DNA of 32,415 nucleotides from CAZRNB01 sp964601355 (GTDB lineage Bacteria > Planctomycetota > Phycisphaerae > Sedimentisphaerales > Anaerobacaceae). The notes beneath the pieces were generated by a model. That model did not search any database, was not told the origin of the DNA, and saw only the letters and a list, made by a program, of their open reading frames with translations. The DNA lies in the NCBI GenBank assembly GCA_964601355.1, contig CAZRNB010000020.1, forward strand, positions 1-32,415, in the 5' to 3' direction. The translations under genes were made by a program, and so were the position numbers. Of this stretch, positions 1 through 7,296 are shown piece by piece (the first letter of the stretch is position 1; each line of letters begins with the position of its first letter).

Positions 1-54
1 TCGACTCACCTTCGGTTCGCTCGAAATGACAATAACACATTGTTTTCTACAGAG
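1..54 (+). repeat. Dispersed repeat, copy 1
   Basis: This segment reads TCGACTCACCTTCGG, then TCGCTCGAAATGACA, then a few variable bases and TTTTCTACAGAG. The same order of blocks recurs near 19461 and 21458. The copy is cut by the window edge, so its left part is not visible. From here to the lgt stop at 223 the sequence is AT-rich with no gene that I can see. Confidence 0.75.
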
Positions 55-222
55 CTATTCGAAATACTAAATTCTAAATCCAAATGATCCAAAAAGCTTA
101 TGCTGACGGCTCAGAAAGCTTGTTTTGAATTTCAGGTCTTGGACATTTGTATTTGTTTATAGTTTCAATATTAGAATTTAAGCCCATATAGAGAAATAAG
201 TTACAATCAATAAAGTATTTGG

Positions 223-1203
223 TTAATTGCGTTTTAGCTCTGATTTCATTCTGTGAAACACTGCCATTAGAGCCGCTCCGAATAGAATCAATATAACGCT
301 GATAATTTGTGAAATCGTTAAACTATCGAATTCAAAAGGATTATCATCGCGGAGAAATTCCATGAAAAATCGTGCAAAGCCATAAACTATGAACATAAGG
401 GCAAATGTGCTTCCTGGTTTGACAAAAAGTTTGTACATGTTGTTGTACCTGCAAGCTCGTTGAGACCTTCGCCAGAAAAGGTAAAGTATTAGGCACAAAA
501 CCACAGCCTTTGCCGATGAGTATAATTGGGTAGGGTGAACAGGCAAACAGCGATATTGGCCTTTTGTGACCATATCCTTTTGCTGCTCGGTCAAATCTTT
601 GAATGGTTTTAAGCCATAAAAGGTTTTTCCATTGTTAGTGTAATTGCCGAAGTAGTCCTCCGGCAGCTTCATGTACGGCTGCGGACGATTTCTCTGTAGG
701 TCAGGATATATCTGGTTGTAATAAGCATCTGAACCATAAGGGAAGCGAACAGCCCAGGGCAAATTCGATGGTTTTCCGAAACAACAACCCCTCATAAAAC
801 AGCCGATTCTTCCAAAGGCTAATGCCAGCATCAAGCCAATAGCTAAAATATCAAGGTACTGGCGAATGGGAAGTTTATGGTATAGAAGATATATGGCAAT
901 AATCGGGATGGCAAAAAGCACGGCGCCGTAAAGTTCCAAACCTCCGTGCCAGATGGCGATAATAGAAAGCAAACCCCCTTCCAGCTCGTTAATATGGTGG
1001 ACGACATAGAACAAACGGGCACCCGTGACGCCGGCTATCAGCGAGTATAATGCGGCGTTGGTAATAAGCTGAGGGTCAGGGGTGATTTCGCGGCTAAGGT
1101 GCCTGATTAGAGACACAGCAGCAAGAAAGCCTGCCACCATCATTACGCCATACATATTTATGGGCAAGCCGAGGAATGGTATTTTGAAAAGTTCAGGATG
1201 CAT
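223..1203 (-). CDS. lgt: Prolipoprotein diacylglyceryl transferase
   Basis: Lgt moves a diacylglyceryl group from phosphatidylglycerol to the lipobox cysteine of prolipoproteins in the inner membrane. The 326-residue protein is strongly hydrophobic with about seven membrane segments. It has the WHGG motif at 85-88 with the conserved His86, the signature GRIGCFMRGCCFG from 131, HPTQLY at 223-228 and YGFARFFMEFLR at 274-285, which carry the family's essential arginines. A hydrophilic insert of roughly 60 residues lies between the signature and HPTQLY, making the protein longer than the E. coli enzyme of about 290 residues. I see no clear Shine-Dalgarno sequence before the ATG. It lies 66 bases after panD, and that gap is made of dispersed-repeat sequence. 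The assignment is secure. Confidence 0.96.
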   Translation of the reverse strand: MHPELFKIPFLGLPINMYGVMMVAGFLAAVSLIRHLSREITPDPQLITNAALYSLIAGVTGARLFYVVHHINELEGGLLSIIAIWHGGLELYGAVLFAIPIIAIYLLYHKLPIRQYLDILAIGLMLALAFGRIGCFMRGCCFGKPSNLPWAVRFPYGSDAYYNQIYPDLQRNRPQPYMKLPEDYFGNYTNNGKTFYGLKPFKDLTEQQKDMVTKGQYRCLPVHPTQLYSSAKAVVLCLILYLFWRRSQRACRYNNMYKLFVKPGSTFALMFIVYGFARFFMEFLRDDNPFEFDSLTISQIISVILILFGAALMAVFHRMKSELKRN

Positions 1204-1228
1204 TTTTTTGATGCTCGATTCTGTATAT

Positions 1229-1269
1229 CCTTCGACCCTGCTCAGGACAGGCTCGATGCTCGACGAGTA
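1229..1269. repeat. Dispersed repeat between panD and lgt
   Basis: CCTTCGACCCTGCTCAGGAC (reverse complement GTCCTGAGC...GTCGAAGG) is followed by GCTCGATGCTCGACGAGTATC-like short repeats. Related blocks occur at about 12595 (GTCCTGAGCGTGTCGAAGG) and 29901 (GGTTCGACAAGCTCA). The last codons of panD also run through sequence of this type. Confidence 0.55.
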
Positions 1270-1641
1270 TCAAGTATCGAGGATCGATGAACGAGTATTT
1301 ATTTTGTTATTTTCGTTGAGAATAATAATTTTGGGCTTATGTTTTTTGACTTCCTCGGGCGTGTAAAAACCAAAACTCATAATAACAATGCAGTCATTGG
1401 TTTTGATCAGATGAGCAGCCGGGCCGAGTATCACAATTTGGCCGGAATTAGCTTCGGCCGGCACAACATAAGTTTCAAGTCTGTTGCTATTGTTAAAATC
1501 AGCGACTAGAACAGACTCGTAAGGCAAGATGCCGGCTGCTTCCATAAGAGTAGAATCTATCGCGATACTCCCGGGATATTTCAGCTTTGCATTGGTGACT
1601 ATTGCACGATGCAACTTACTTTTTAATAGCTTTATAAACAT
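1270..1641 (-). CDS. panD: Aspartate 1-decarboxylase
   Basis: PanD decarboxylates L-aspartate to beta-alanine for pantothenate and CoA. It is made as a proenzyme that cuts itself between Gly24 and Ser25 to form the pyruvoyl cofactor. The N-terminus KSKLHRAIVT and the cleavage site YPGSIAID match the family exactly, and the later block LGPAAHLIKTNDCIVIMS is also typical. The 123 residues fit the usual length of about 120 to 130. The last 10 to 12 residues (ending NTRSSILDT) are encoded by short repeats of GAT, CGA and TCG type that continue into the intergenic space, so the natural C-terminus may have been altered by repeat sequence. panC, which uses its product, lies upstream on the same strand. 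Confidence 0.95.
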   Translation of the reverse strand: MFIKLLKSKLHRAIVTNAKLKYPGSIAIDSTLMEAAGILPYESVLVADFNNSNRLETYVVPAEANSGQIVILGPAAHLIKTNDCIVIMSFGFYTPEEVKKHKPKIIILNENNKINTRSSILDT

Positions 1642-1726
1642 AATGGATTAAACGTTAAGGTCTTACCTCAATAAAAAATAGGCTCTGCGTCTGTCATTCC
1701 CGCGGAAGGGTCTGTTGCCAAATAAG

Positions 1727-1813
1727 AGATTGCTTCGTCGCTTCGCTCCTCGCAATGACAAAGGCGGCGTTTTCATGTCATTGCGAGGCCTATGAAATAG
1801 GCCGTGGCAATCT
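1727..1813. repeat. Palindromic MITE-like repeat
   Basis: An imperfect palindrome has outer arms AGATTGC (1727-1733) and GCAATCT (1807-1813). Its inner arms are CCTCGCAATGACA (1748-1760) and TGTCATTGCGAGG (1776-1788), a perfect 13-bp inverted repeat. It carries no gene. It looks like a non-coding palindromic element of the sort common in draft genomes of environmental bacteria. Confidence 0.7.
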
Positions 1814-1864
1814 CAAATGCCCCGATATAGTGTTTAGCAACAAGCCCGGAAGCGGGAATCCAGT

Positions 1865-1914
1865 TTTTGTTATTTCTGGACTCCCGCCTGCGCGGGAGTC
1901 CAGAAATAACAAAA
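1865..1914. repeat. Perfect 23-bp inverted repeat
   Basis: The arms 1865-1887 and 1892-1914 are exact reverse complements around a 4-base loop, with the core CTGGACTCCCGC / GCGGGAGTCCAG. As RNA it would form a very stable hairpin with an A- or U-rich base on both strands. It could stop transcription of the small gene at 1948-2175, but its composition (CCCGCCTGCGCGGG) also fits a dispersed palindromic repeat. Confidence 0.75.
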
Positions 1915-1947
1915 CATACAATTCATTACATTAGACACCCTTAATTT

Positions 1948-2175
1948 TCATAATACAACTGCTACATTGTCAGGTAATTTACCTGTGTATAAAATAGCAG
2001 AATGTCTTGGTTGTATCTCTCTTGCTTTCCTATATACTTCATCTCGATTCTTGCTGTGTCATAGTACTACACCTTGTTTGACGTTAAAATCACCGTCGGT
2101 TTCAGGATTTTCAATCAGTATCCATTCACCATCAAAGCGTTCCTTTATTTCAGAAAAAGACAGTATAGTTTTCAT
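1948..2175 (-). pseudogene. Small conserved hypothetical gene with in-frame TGA
   Basis: Reading from the ATG at 2175 gives 38 codons (MKTILSFSEIKERFDGEW..., ending VKQGVVL), a TGA at 2059-2061, then 36 more codons in the same frame (HSKNRDEVYRKA..., ending LPDNVAVVL) and a TGA stop. The two halves together look like one intact small protein of about 75 residues. From memory this pattern (EWxLxENPExD, then VLYHSKDRDEVY, then LYTGKxPxxxAxVL) occurs in small uncharacterised bacterial proteins. No frameshift is needed; only one codon is broken. It sits directly behind panC. Either it is a young pseudogene or the TGA is a sequencing error. Recoding to selenocysteine is possible but nothing supports it. 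Confidence 0.7.
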
Positions 2176-2224
2176 TTGCCTACCATTTAACAATTCAATA
2201 AAATCATTTAAAGTTTATTATACC

Positions 2225-3079
2225 CTACTCTTTGGGTGCGTCCACAAGAATGTTATCTACGAGTCTGGTTGAGCCGATTTTGATAGCGACCGCAGCTAAG
2301 ACTTTGCCAGTAATTTTGTCGATGCTCTGGAGTGTTTCGGCGTTCACAATACTTACATATTCTATTTTTGCCGATGGTATCTCATCAAGTATTTTGCGCA
2401 TCTGGCCTATAATTTCTGCTGTTGCGGTAACGCCGGCTTGAATCAGCTCCTCGCATTTTTGAAGCGATTTATAAATCAAGGCCGCATCTATTTTTTGTTT
2501 TGCAGTTAAATATTGATTTCTGCTGCTCATAGCTAAGCCGTTTGGTTCACGAATTGTGGGGCAAACAAGGATTTTCAAAGGCATATTTAAATCAGCGACC
2601 ATTCGCTTTACGACAATCGCCTGCTGGGCGTCCTTCTGGCCGAAAAATGCTATGTCCGGCGTAACGATGTTAAATAACTTCGCGCAAACGGTAGCTACTC
2701 CTCTGAAATGACCCGGACGAAATTGGCCACATAGCAGCTTAGATAATTTTTCTACATTTACCCATGTAAGATTTTCTTTCGGGTACATTTCCTCCGCCGT
2801 CGGGGCAAAAACAACATCCACACCATGCTTTCTGCAAATCTCCAGGTCTTCATCAAATGGGCGTGGATACCTTTCAAAATCCTCGCCAGGGCCAAACTGG
2901 GTAGGATTAACAAAAATACTGACGACAACAAAATCTGTATTATGAGTTGCCGCTTCAATTAGCGAGACGTGGCCGATATGAAGCGCTCCCATTGTCGGCA
3001 CAAAACCGATTCTTTTGCCTTTAGCTCGTGCGGCTTTGACTAATTTTCGTACCGATTGTATTGTTCGTGCAACTTTCAT
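2225..3079 (-). CDS. panC: Pantothenate synthetase (pantoate--beta-alanine ligase)
   Basis: PanC joins pantoate and beta-alanine using ATP, through a pantoyl-adenylate, to make pantothenate in the cytoplasm. The 284-residue protein has the family's nucleotidyltransferase motifs: PTMGALHIGH (HIGH motif) near residue 28, IFVNPTQFGPGED, FRPGHFRGVATVVxKLFN-type sequence, FGQKDAQQ and EPNGLAMSSRN (the KMSKS-like loop). The start MKVARTIQSVRKL is the normal family N-terminus. It begins 59 bases inside the 3' end of the folK-dNK gene in another frame. A GC-rich hairpin at 3092-3112 lies just before the start where the ribosome site should be, so initiation may depend on ribosomes arriving from folK-dNK. 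panD completes the beta-alanine branch downstream. Confidence 0.97.
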   Translation of the reverse strand: MKVARTIQSVRKLVKAARAKGKRIGFVPTMGALHIGHVSLIEAATHNTDFVVVSIFVNPTQFGPGEDFERYPRPFDEDLEICRKHGVDVVFAPTAEEMYPKENLTWVNVEKLSKLLCGQFRPGHFRGVATVCAKLFNIVTPDIAFFGQKDAQQAIVVKRMVADLNMPLKILVCPTIREPNGLAMSSRNQYLTAKQKIDAALIYKSLQKCEELIQAGVTATAEIIGQMRKILDEIPSAKIEYVSIVNAETLQSIDKITGKVLAAVAIKIGSTRLVDNILVDAPKE

Positions 3080-4199
3080 TTCTGCAGGAAACCCCGCCTA
3101 TAAAAGGCGGGGCTAAATACCTTACGTAATATTTTATCTGATTTGCCAAATACTCGATATCGCTATCTTGTTTACAATCGAATTCTGACGTTGATATTCG
3201 AATAACCGGGCATATTTTCCATTCAGCAAAGAGCTGCTCATATTCTCGGCTAAGGGCATCCAGAAATTTCATCTCGATCCTCTGCTCGTAGGGACGACCA
3301 CGCTGGCGAATACGCTCAAGACATTTCTTAGAGGAATCTCTTAAATATATTACCAGCACCGGCCTAACAACTTCAGCACATATCGGCTCATAAATTTTAT
3401 CGTACAATTCCAACTGACGGTCGTTAAGTAACTGTTTGGCATAAATTCTATCCTGGTTAAAAACATAGTCACTTATAACAATTCGGCCTGGCATCAAGAT
3501 TTTACGATTCAACTGGCTGACTCTGTGGGTAAGAAAATACAATTGCGAGTCTAAAGCCAGCTCTTTGCGACCGGCATAAACATCAGGCATAAATGGATTC
3601 GTATCATAAGGCTCATGCAGGACTTCACAGTCAAAAAGCTTCGACAGGCCATTTGCTAATGTAGTTTTTCCTACGCCGATAATGCCCGCTACGCTGACAA
3701 GCTGTGGAATATTTGGATCGAGAAAAAAATCGCAGCCGTTCAGCCGGGCTGCCAGCTCCTTTACCGACACTTTCATCACAGGGTGCAATAATTCACCGTT
3801 TAGCCTGCAGAGGCCTTTAAGAACAAACGATCGCAGGTGCATCTGTGGATGCGGCACGATTAAATTTGGCAGATTTACAATATCATTGTCAAACAACAAA
3901 AGGTCCAGGTCAATAATCCTCGGCGACCATTTTTCACATCGGACTCTCCCAAGCAATAACTCGATGTCGATTAACTTTTTGTGCAAATCTTCTGCGCTCA
4001 GTGATGTACTGACCTCTGCAACCGAATTCAGATATTGAGGCTGATCGACGCTGCCTAATGGAGCGGTCTCTATTATGTCACTTGTGCGAGTGACTTCGAT
4101 TCGCCCGTCATCAGCGAGCATTTTTAGAGCCTGGCGAATAGAGTTTTCTTTGTCGCCTAAATTGCTGCCCAAGCCGATATATGCAGTTTTTTTGGTCAT
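3021..4199 (-). CDS. folK: Fused HPPK (FolK) and deoxynucleoside kinase
   Basis: Two enzymes lie in one 392-residue chain. Residues 1 to about 155 are 6-hydroxymethyl-7,8-dihydropterin pyrophosphokinase of folate synthesis: GLGSNLGD at 9-16, the metal-binding RIIDLDLLL with Asp97 and Asp99, and PHPQMHLRSFVL from 116. Residues about 165 to 360 are a dNK/dGK-type deoxynucleoside kinase: P-loop GIIGVGKTT at 172-180, ISDYVFNQD from 252 where relatives have a DRS-type motif, and the RQRGRPYEQRI lid region from 298. The last 30 or so residues (APPFIGG to the end) are encoded by a palindromic repeat and the panC start, so they are probably not native. The start shares one base with the dapL stop (TAATG). 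The domain calls are firm; substrate choice of the kinase is open. Confidence 0.93.
   Translation of the reverse strand: MTKKTAYIGLGSNLGDKENSIRQALKMLADDGRIEVTRTSDIIETAPLGSVDQPQYLNSVAEVSTSLSAEDLHKKLIDIELLLGRVRCEKWSPRIIDLDLLLFDNDIVNLPNLIVPHPQMHLRSFVLKGLCRLNGELLHPVMKVSVKELAARLNGCDFFLDPNIPQLVSVAGIIGVGKTTLANGLSKLFDCEVLHEPYDTNPFMPDVYAGRKELALDSQLYFLTHRVSQLNRKILMPGRIVISDYVFNQDRIYAKQLLNDRQLELYDKIYEPICAEVVRPVLVIYLRDSSKKCLERIRQRGRPYEQRIEMKFLDALSREYEQLFAEWKICPVIRISTSEFDCKQDSDIEYLANQIKYYVRYLAPPFIGGVSCRNESCTNNTIGTKISQSRTS
3092..3118 (+). repeat. Hairpin plus GGCTAAAT repeat inside folK-dNK 3' end
   Basis: CCCCGCCT (3092-3099) and AGGCGGGG (3105-3112) form a perfect 8-bp stem with a 5-base loop, followed by CTAAAT so that the right edge reads GGCTAAAT. 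The same layout recurs at 18721, 22439, 23219 and 24294, and inverted at 5567. Here it lies inside the reading frame of the kinase, 13 bases before the panC start. Confidence 0.75.
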
Positions 4200-5431
4200 T
4201 AAGATATAGCCTTGATTCGCTCAAGTGCCTCTTTGACGCTTTCCGGCTGGCCAAACGCTGTAAGTCTTACGTAACCTTCGCCTGCTGAGCCAAAACCGGC
4301 ACCGGGAGTACAAACTACGTGTGCCTTTTTCAACAATAGATCGAAGAATTCCCAGGAGCCGACACCTTTCGGCGTTTTTAGCCAGAGATATGGTGCATTT
4401 ATTCCGCCGTAAATCGTGTAACCAATTTCGTTGAGCGTCTCGCGAATAAGTCTGGCGTTATTCATATAAATATCAATGGTCTTTTTTATTTGCTTTTTGC
4501 CCTCTTCGGTATAGACGGCTGCGGCACCGGCTTGCGTTATATACGATACGCCGTTGAATTTAGTGCACTGCCGTCTTTTCCATATTGGATTGACCTCGAC
4601 CGCCCTGCCGTCTTTTGTATAGGCCACAAGCTGCCTCGGAATAACGGTAAAGGCGCACCGCACGCCGGTAAAGCCGGCTGTTTTAGAAAAACTGCGGAAT
4701 TCTATCGCCGTCTCTTTAGCGCCTTCGATTTCATAAATTGAATGTGGAATACCAGGATCGCTGATATACTCTTCATAAGCAGCGTCAAAAAGGATTATGG
4801 CTTTACTTTGCCGGGCGTAATCGACCCATTTGGAAAGCTGCTGCTTTGTCGCTACCGCACCGGTGGGATTATTCGGAAAGCAAAGATAAATCAAATCCAC
4901 CTTTTCATTTGGCAGTTCGGGCACAAAATCATTTTCCTCGGTGCATGGCATATAGATGATTCCTTCGTATTTGCCCTGCCCTGCCGGCCTGCCGGTTCGG
5001 CCAGCCATAACATTTGTATCCACGTACACCGGATAGACGGGGTCGGATACGGCCACGATATTATCTAAGCCGAAGATTTCCTGTATGTTGCCTGTGTCGC
5101 ATTTTGCGCCGTCGCTGACGATTATCTCATCGATGTCGATATCTGCTCCGCGGGCCTTAAAATCGTTTTCGCTAACGGCCTTTCGCAGAAACTCGTATCC
5201 AACGCCGCCGTCGTCATAACCTCTGAAGGTTTCTTTTCGGCCCATTTCATCGACCGCTTTTTTCATTGCTTTTATAACAGCCGGCGCGAGGGGCTGGGTT
5301 ACATCGCCTATACCCATACTGATTATTTTGGCATTGGGATTAGCTTCTTGAAACGCCCTTTTTCTTCTGCCGATTTCAGGGAACAAATACCCCGCCTGAA
5401 GTTTTAAAAAGTTTTCGTTTATCAATGTCAT
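4199..5431 (-). CDS. dapL: LL-diaminopimelate aminotransferase
   Basis: DapL is a PLP enzyme that converts tetrahydrodipicolinate directly to LL-diaminopimelate with glutamate as amino donor, bypassing DapD, DapC and DapE; it feeds lysine and peptidoglycan synthesis. I start it at the ATG at 5431, which has GAGG seven bases upstream and gives 410 residues, the family length. The frame stays open upstream to 5500, but that stretch is repeat sequence. Motifs: LFPEIGRRKRAF near the N-terminus, FPNNPTGA from 185, DAAYEEYI from 216, and SFSKTAGFTGVR with the PLP lysine Lys250, plus TPGAGFGSAGEGYVRLTAFG near the end. Its stop overlaps the folK-dNK start by one base, which suggests coupled translation. 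Confidence 0.96.
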   Translation of the reverse strand: MTLINENFLKLQAGYLFPEIGRRKRAFQEANPNAKIISMGIGDVTQPLAPAVIKAMKKAVDEMGRKETFRGYDDGGVGYEFLRKAVSENDFKARGADIDIDEIIVSDGAKCDTGNIQEIFGLDNIVAVSDPVYPVYVDTNVMAGRTGRPAGQGKYEGIIYMPCTEENDFVPELPNEKVDLIYLCFPNNPTGAVATKQQLSKWVDYARQSKAIILFDAAYEEYISDPGIPHSIYEIEGAKETAIEFRSFSKTAGFTGVRCAFTVIPRQLVAYTKDGRAVEVNPIWKRRQCTKFNGVSYITQAGAAAVYTEEGKKQIKKTIDIYMNNARLIRETLNEIGYTIYGGINAPYLWLKTPKGVGSWEFFDLLLKKAHVVCTPGAGFGSAGEGYVRLTAFGQPESVKEALERIKAIS

Positions 5432-5454
5432 ACGAACCTCGATTTTCGATAAAG

Positions 5455-5507
5455 GTAGGGTGGGCACTGCCCACCATTTTTCTATCGGTGTGCAACGCAC
5501 ACCCTAC
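5455..5507. repeat. Palindromic repeat GTAGGGTG...CACCCTAC
   Basis: The outer arms GTAGGGTG and CACCCTAC enclose two smaller palindromes, GGTGGGCACTGCCCACC and GGTGTGCAACGCACACC. It lies just upstream of the dapL start and may act as a structured leader, but its form fits a dispersed repeat. Confidence 0.65.
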
Positions 5508-5566
5508 GAGTCTATCAGAGTGAGCATTGTATTATCGAATATGAATTGCGTCAAGTTTGTGTTTAA

Positions 5567-5587
5567 CCGTCGCCATAGTGGCGACGG
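5567..5587. repeat. Hairpin of the CGTCGCC / GGCGACG family
   Basis: CCGTCGCCA (5567-5575) and TGGCGACGG (5579-5587) pair perfectly around TAG. Read on the minus strand the right edge is GGCGACGGTTAAAC, close to the GGCGACGGCTAAAC edges at 22450 and 24371. It lies 10 bases after the flavodoxin stop, so it could also end that transcript, although no T-run follows. Confidence 0.65.
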
Positions 5588-5596
5588 GATTGTTGC

Positions 5597-6076
5597 TTAT
5601 AGACAAGTCTTTATTTGCTTTGCCCAGGTCGCAGCTCGTTCAAGTTCGCCTTCTTTCAGCGGACCTTCTGTCCCTTTTACAATAAATCCTTCAGGAGCAA
5701 TTACAAGCTCTCCTGCTTTTTTCCTTAGCCTCTCTGCGATAGGCCCGGCGGCATAGCCGAATATTTTCACTAAGAAGTGCAATATGCGTGAATTCACATC
5801 TTCCATTGACATCCTCGTATCAAATGCAGCTACCTTGACGCCCTGTAGACCGTCGGCGGGGATATTTTTCAGAAAGTGTTTAATAGCCTTGGTCGGCCTA
5901 AATCCCCGGGTTGGGGAACCGACGATTAGAAGATACAATCCCGTCAATTGTTCCGGTTTTACATCGCTTACCCGCAGTATCTCGACATTCTCCTGTAACC
6001 CGATAGCATCGCCAATCGCCTGTGCTATTTTTTCCGTATTGCCAAAAACCGAATCGTAGATTACCAGTACCTTCAT
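5597..6076 (-). CDS. Flavodoxin family protein
   Basis: This is a cytoplasmic FMN-binding electron carrier of 159 residues. The N-terminal beta strand KVLVIYDS is followed by the FMN phosphate loop SVFGNTEKIA. Later come GSPTRGFRPTKAIKHFL, where a flavin-contact loop is expected, and FDTRM in the third strand region. The C-terminus GPLKEGELERAATWAKQI matches flavodoxin-domain proteins of the FldA/WrbA-like superfamily rather than classic nif flavodoxins. The redox partner cannot be told from context. The protease gene lies 14 bases upstream and the start has only a weak ribosome site (AGAAAG close to the ATG). Confidence 0.88.
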   Translation of the reverse strand: MKVLVIYDSVFGNTEKIAQAIGDAIGLQENVEILRVSDVKPEQLTGLYLLIVGSPTRGFRPTKAIKHFLKNIPADGLQGVKVAAFDTRMSMEDVNSRILHFLVKIFGYAAGPIAERLRKKAGELVIAPEGFIVKGTEGPLKEGELERAATWAKQIKTCL

Positions 6077-6090
6077 CTTTCTAATTATTT

Positions 6091-7002
6091 TTATGATTTA
6101 TCCGATGGTTTAATTTGTTCATCCTTCTTCTCAGGAATTAGTATCCAATGACCTGATTTAGGTTTATCTTTAGCCAAGTCCAACGTTTCACGGATTCTTG
6201 AAACAGGCTCAATGACTCCAAAATCAAGATTTTTATTTAAAGCGATTACAAGACCTAATAATCTGGGTTGTGAATCTTCACGTCTAAGTAGATTCATCTG
6301 ATTCATAACAGGACTTCCACTGTTGCCTGAAAACATACGCGCATCGATAAGACAACACCTTTCCTCAAAGAATTTCTCATCGAGTTTTAGGAACTCTTTT
6401 CCCGCCTTCATTGAAATTATACCAAGACGTGCAATCGGCTTCTGTTCATGCAATTGGAATCCAACATTATCAGGGAATCCAAACACTAAAATAGGTCGAG
6501 GTGGCTCGGGATCATCTAGTGGTAATTGGTTGTTATTTTGATCATTTGAGTCTTTGTGCATAAAATAAAAACCTTTTATTGAGCGATCTTCTATCCAAGG
6601 AATCTTCATTACAGCGACGTCCACGTAACGAGTGTCTTCATCACCATTATCATCATGATAGGTCCATCCATTTTGTGGAAGATTAAGCAGTATAACCTCA
6701 GGCTTTCCAGTTATTTTATTTTTGCATTGTACACGGGCATGAAGGTCGTAGGTTTTTTCAACAACATGTCGAGCTGAAACTACGTATAGGTTGTTTAAGC
6801 TTGTCACAAAGAAGGCAGTACCATCAGGCACATTTCGCATATGTGTATTAGGATCCTTTTCCTTCTGTACAACTTCATGCTCAAGTCGTATAATTCCTCG
6901 ATTGAGTTGTGAATATAAAGATTCTTTCTCTTTCTGATTCGCTAATGCTAAAACACATAACATGATTGGCAGTGCGAGTACAAATCCTTTATTAAAATTC
7001 AT
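6091..7002 (-). CDS. Secreted trypsin-like serine protease
   Basis: The 303-residue protein starts with a signal peptide (hydrophobic GFVLALPIMLCVLALA at 6-21), so it should act in the periplasm or outside. A chymotrypsin-fold catalytic triad can be read: His79 in VSARHVV, Asp128 in YVDVAVMKI and Ser218 in FSGNSGSPV. The sequence near the end, FGVIEPVSRIRETLD, is typical of single-domain trypsin_2/HtrA-like proteins. I see no PDZ domain and no regulatory repeat. GGGG lies about 11 bases before the ATG. Its substrate is unknown; a role in envelope maintenance is a guess. It ends 14 bases before the flavodoxin gene. Confidence 0.85.
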   Translation of the reverse strand: MNFNKGFVLALPIMLCVLALANQKEKESLYSQLNRGIIRLEHEVVQKEKDPNTHMRNVPDGTAFFVTSLNNLYVVSARHVVEKTYDLHARVQCKNKITGKPEVILLNLPQNGWTYHDDNGDEDTRYVDVAVMKIPWIEDRSIKGFYFMHKDSNDQNNNQLPLDDPEPPRPILVFGFPDNVGFQLHEQKPIARLGIISMKAGKEFLKLDEKFFEERCCLIDARMFSGNSGSPVMNQMNLLRREDSQPRLLGLVIALNKNLDFGVIEPVSRIRETLDLAKDKPKSGHWILIPEKKDEQIKPSDKS

Positions 7003-7196
7003 TTGTTCTTAACCCCTTTTGAAGAACTATTAATTTTGCTACTTCCATGTAATTCCTAAACAAAAAATATTTAAAGTTTTTTGGCCAAGCATCCGAGGTG
7101 TGCTCTCGCTGTTGTTCGTTAATTTACACTGCTAGCAGGGAATTTTCAAGAAAAAACTATTTCGTACATCGTATATTGTATGTCGTATATCGTTTT

Positions 7197-7226
7197 TTGT
7201 ATGAAGATTTTTAAAAAGCGTATAAA
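7197..7226 (+). promoter_or_regulatory. Possible sigma70-type promoter for the glycan island
   Basis: TTGTAT at 7197-7202 and TATAAA at 7221-7226 are separated by 18 bases and lie about 70 bases before the GH106 start. The region 7003-7296 separates two divergent genes, so a promoter is expected here. The AT-rich composition and nearby GTATATCG repeats make chance matches likely. Confidence 0.35.
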
Positions 7227-7296
7227 ATATGAGCCGGCTACTTGAAGTATCGGGCGAACGATAGAACCAGAAGTTCAAAAGGAGTGAATAGGCCAG

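Noticed and set aside
1729..1914. CRISPR array
   Set aside because: The repeats are palindromes in different forms, not regularly spaced identical direct repeats with unique spacers, and no cas gene is in the window.
2059..2061. Selenocysteine codon
   Set aside because: TGA lies at a position where I would expect Tyr or a similar residue, and I see no SECIS-like hairpin directly after it that would not also be explained by the gene sequence.
1967..2272. Plus-strand frame of about 100 codons over the broken small gene
   Set aside because: It is the antisense shadow of the minus-strand gene at 1948-2175 and the panC end, has no ribosome site and no recognisable motif.
5432..5500. Longer start for dapL
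   Set aside because: The extra 23 residues come from a palindromic repeat, while the ATG at 5431 has a good ribosome site and gives the family N-terminus and length.
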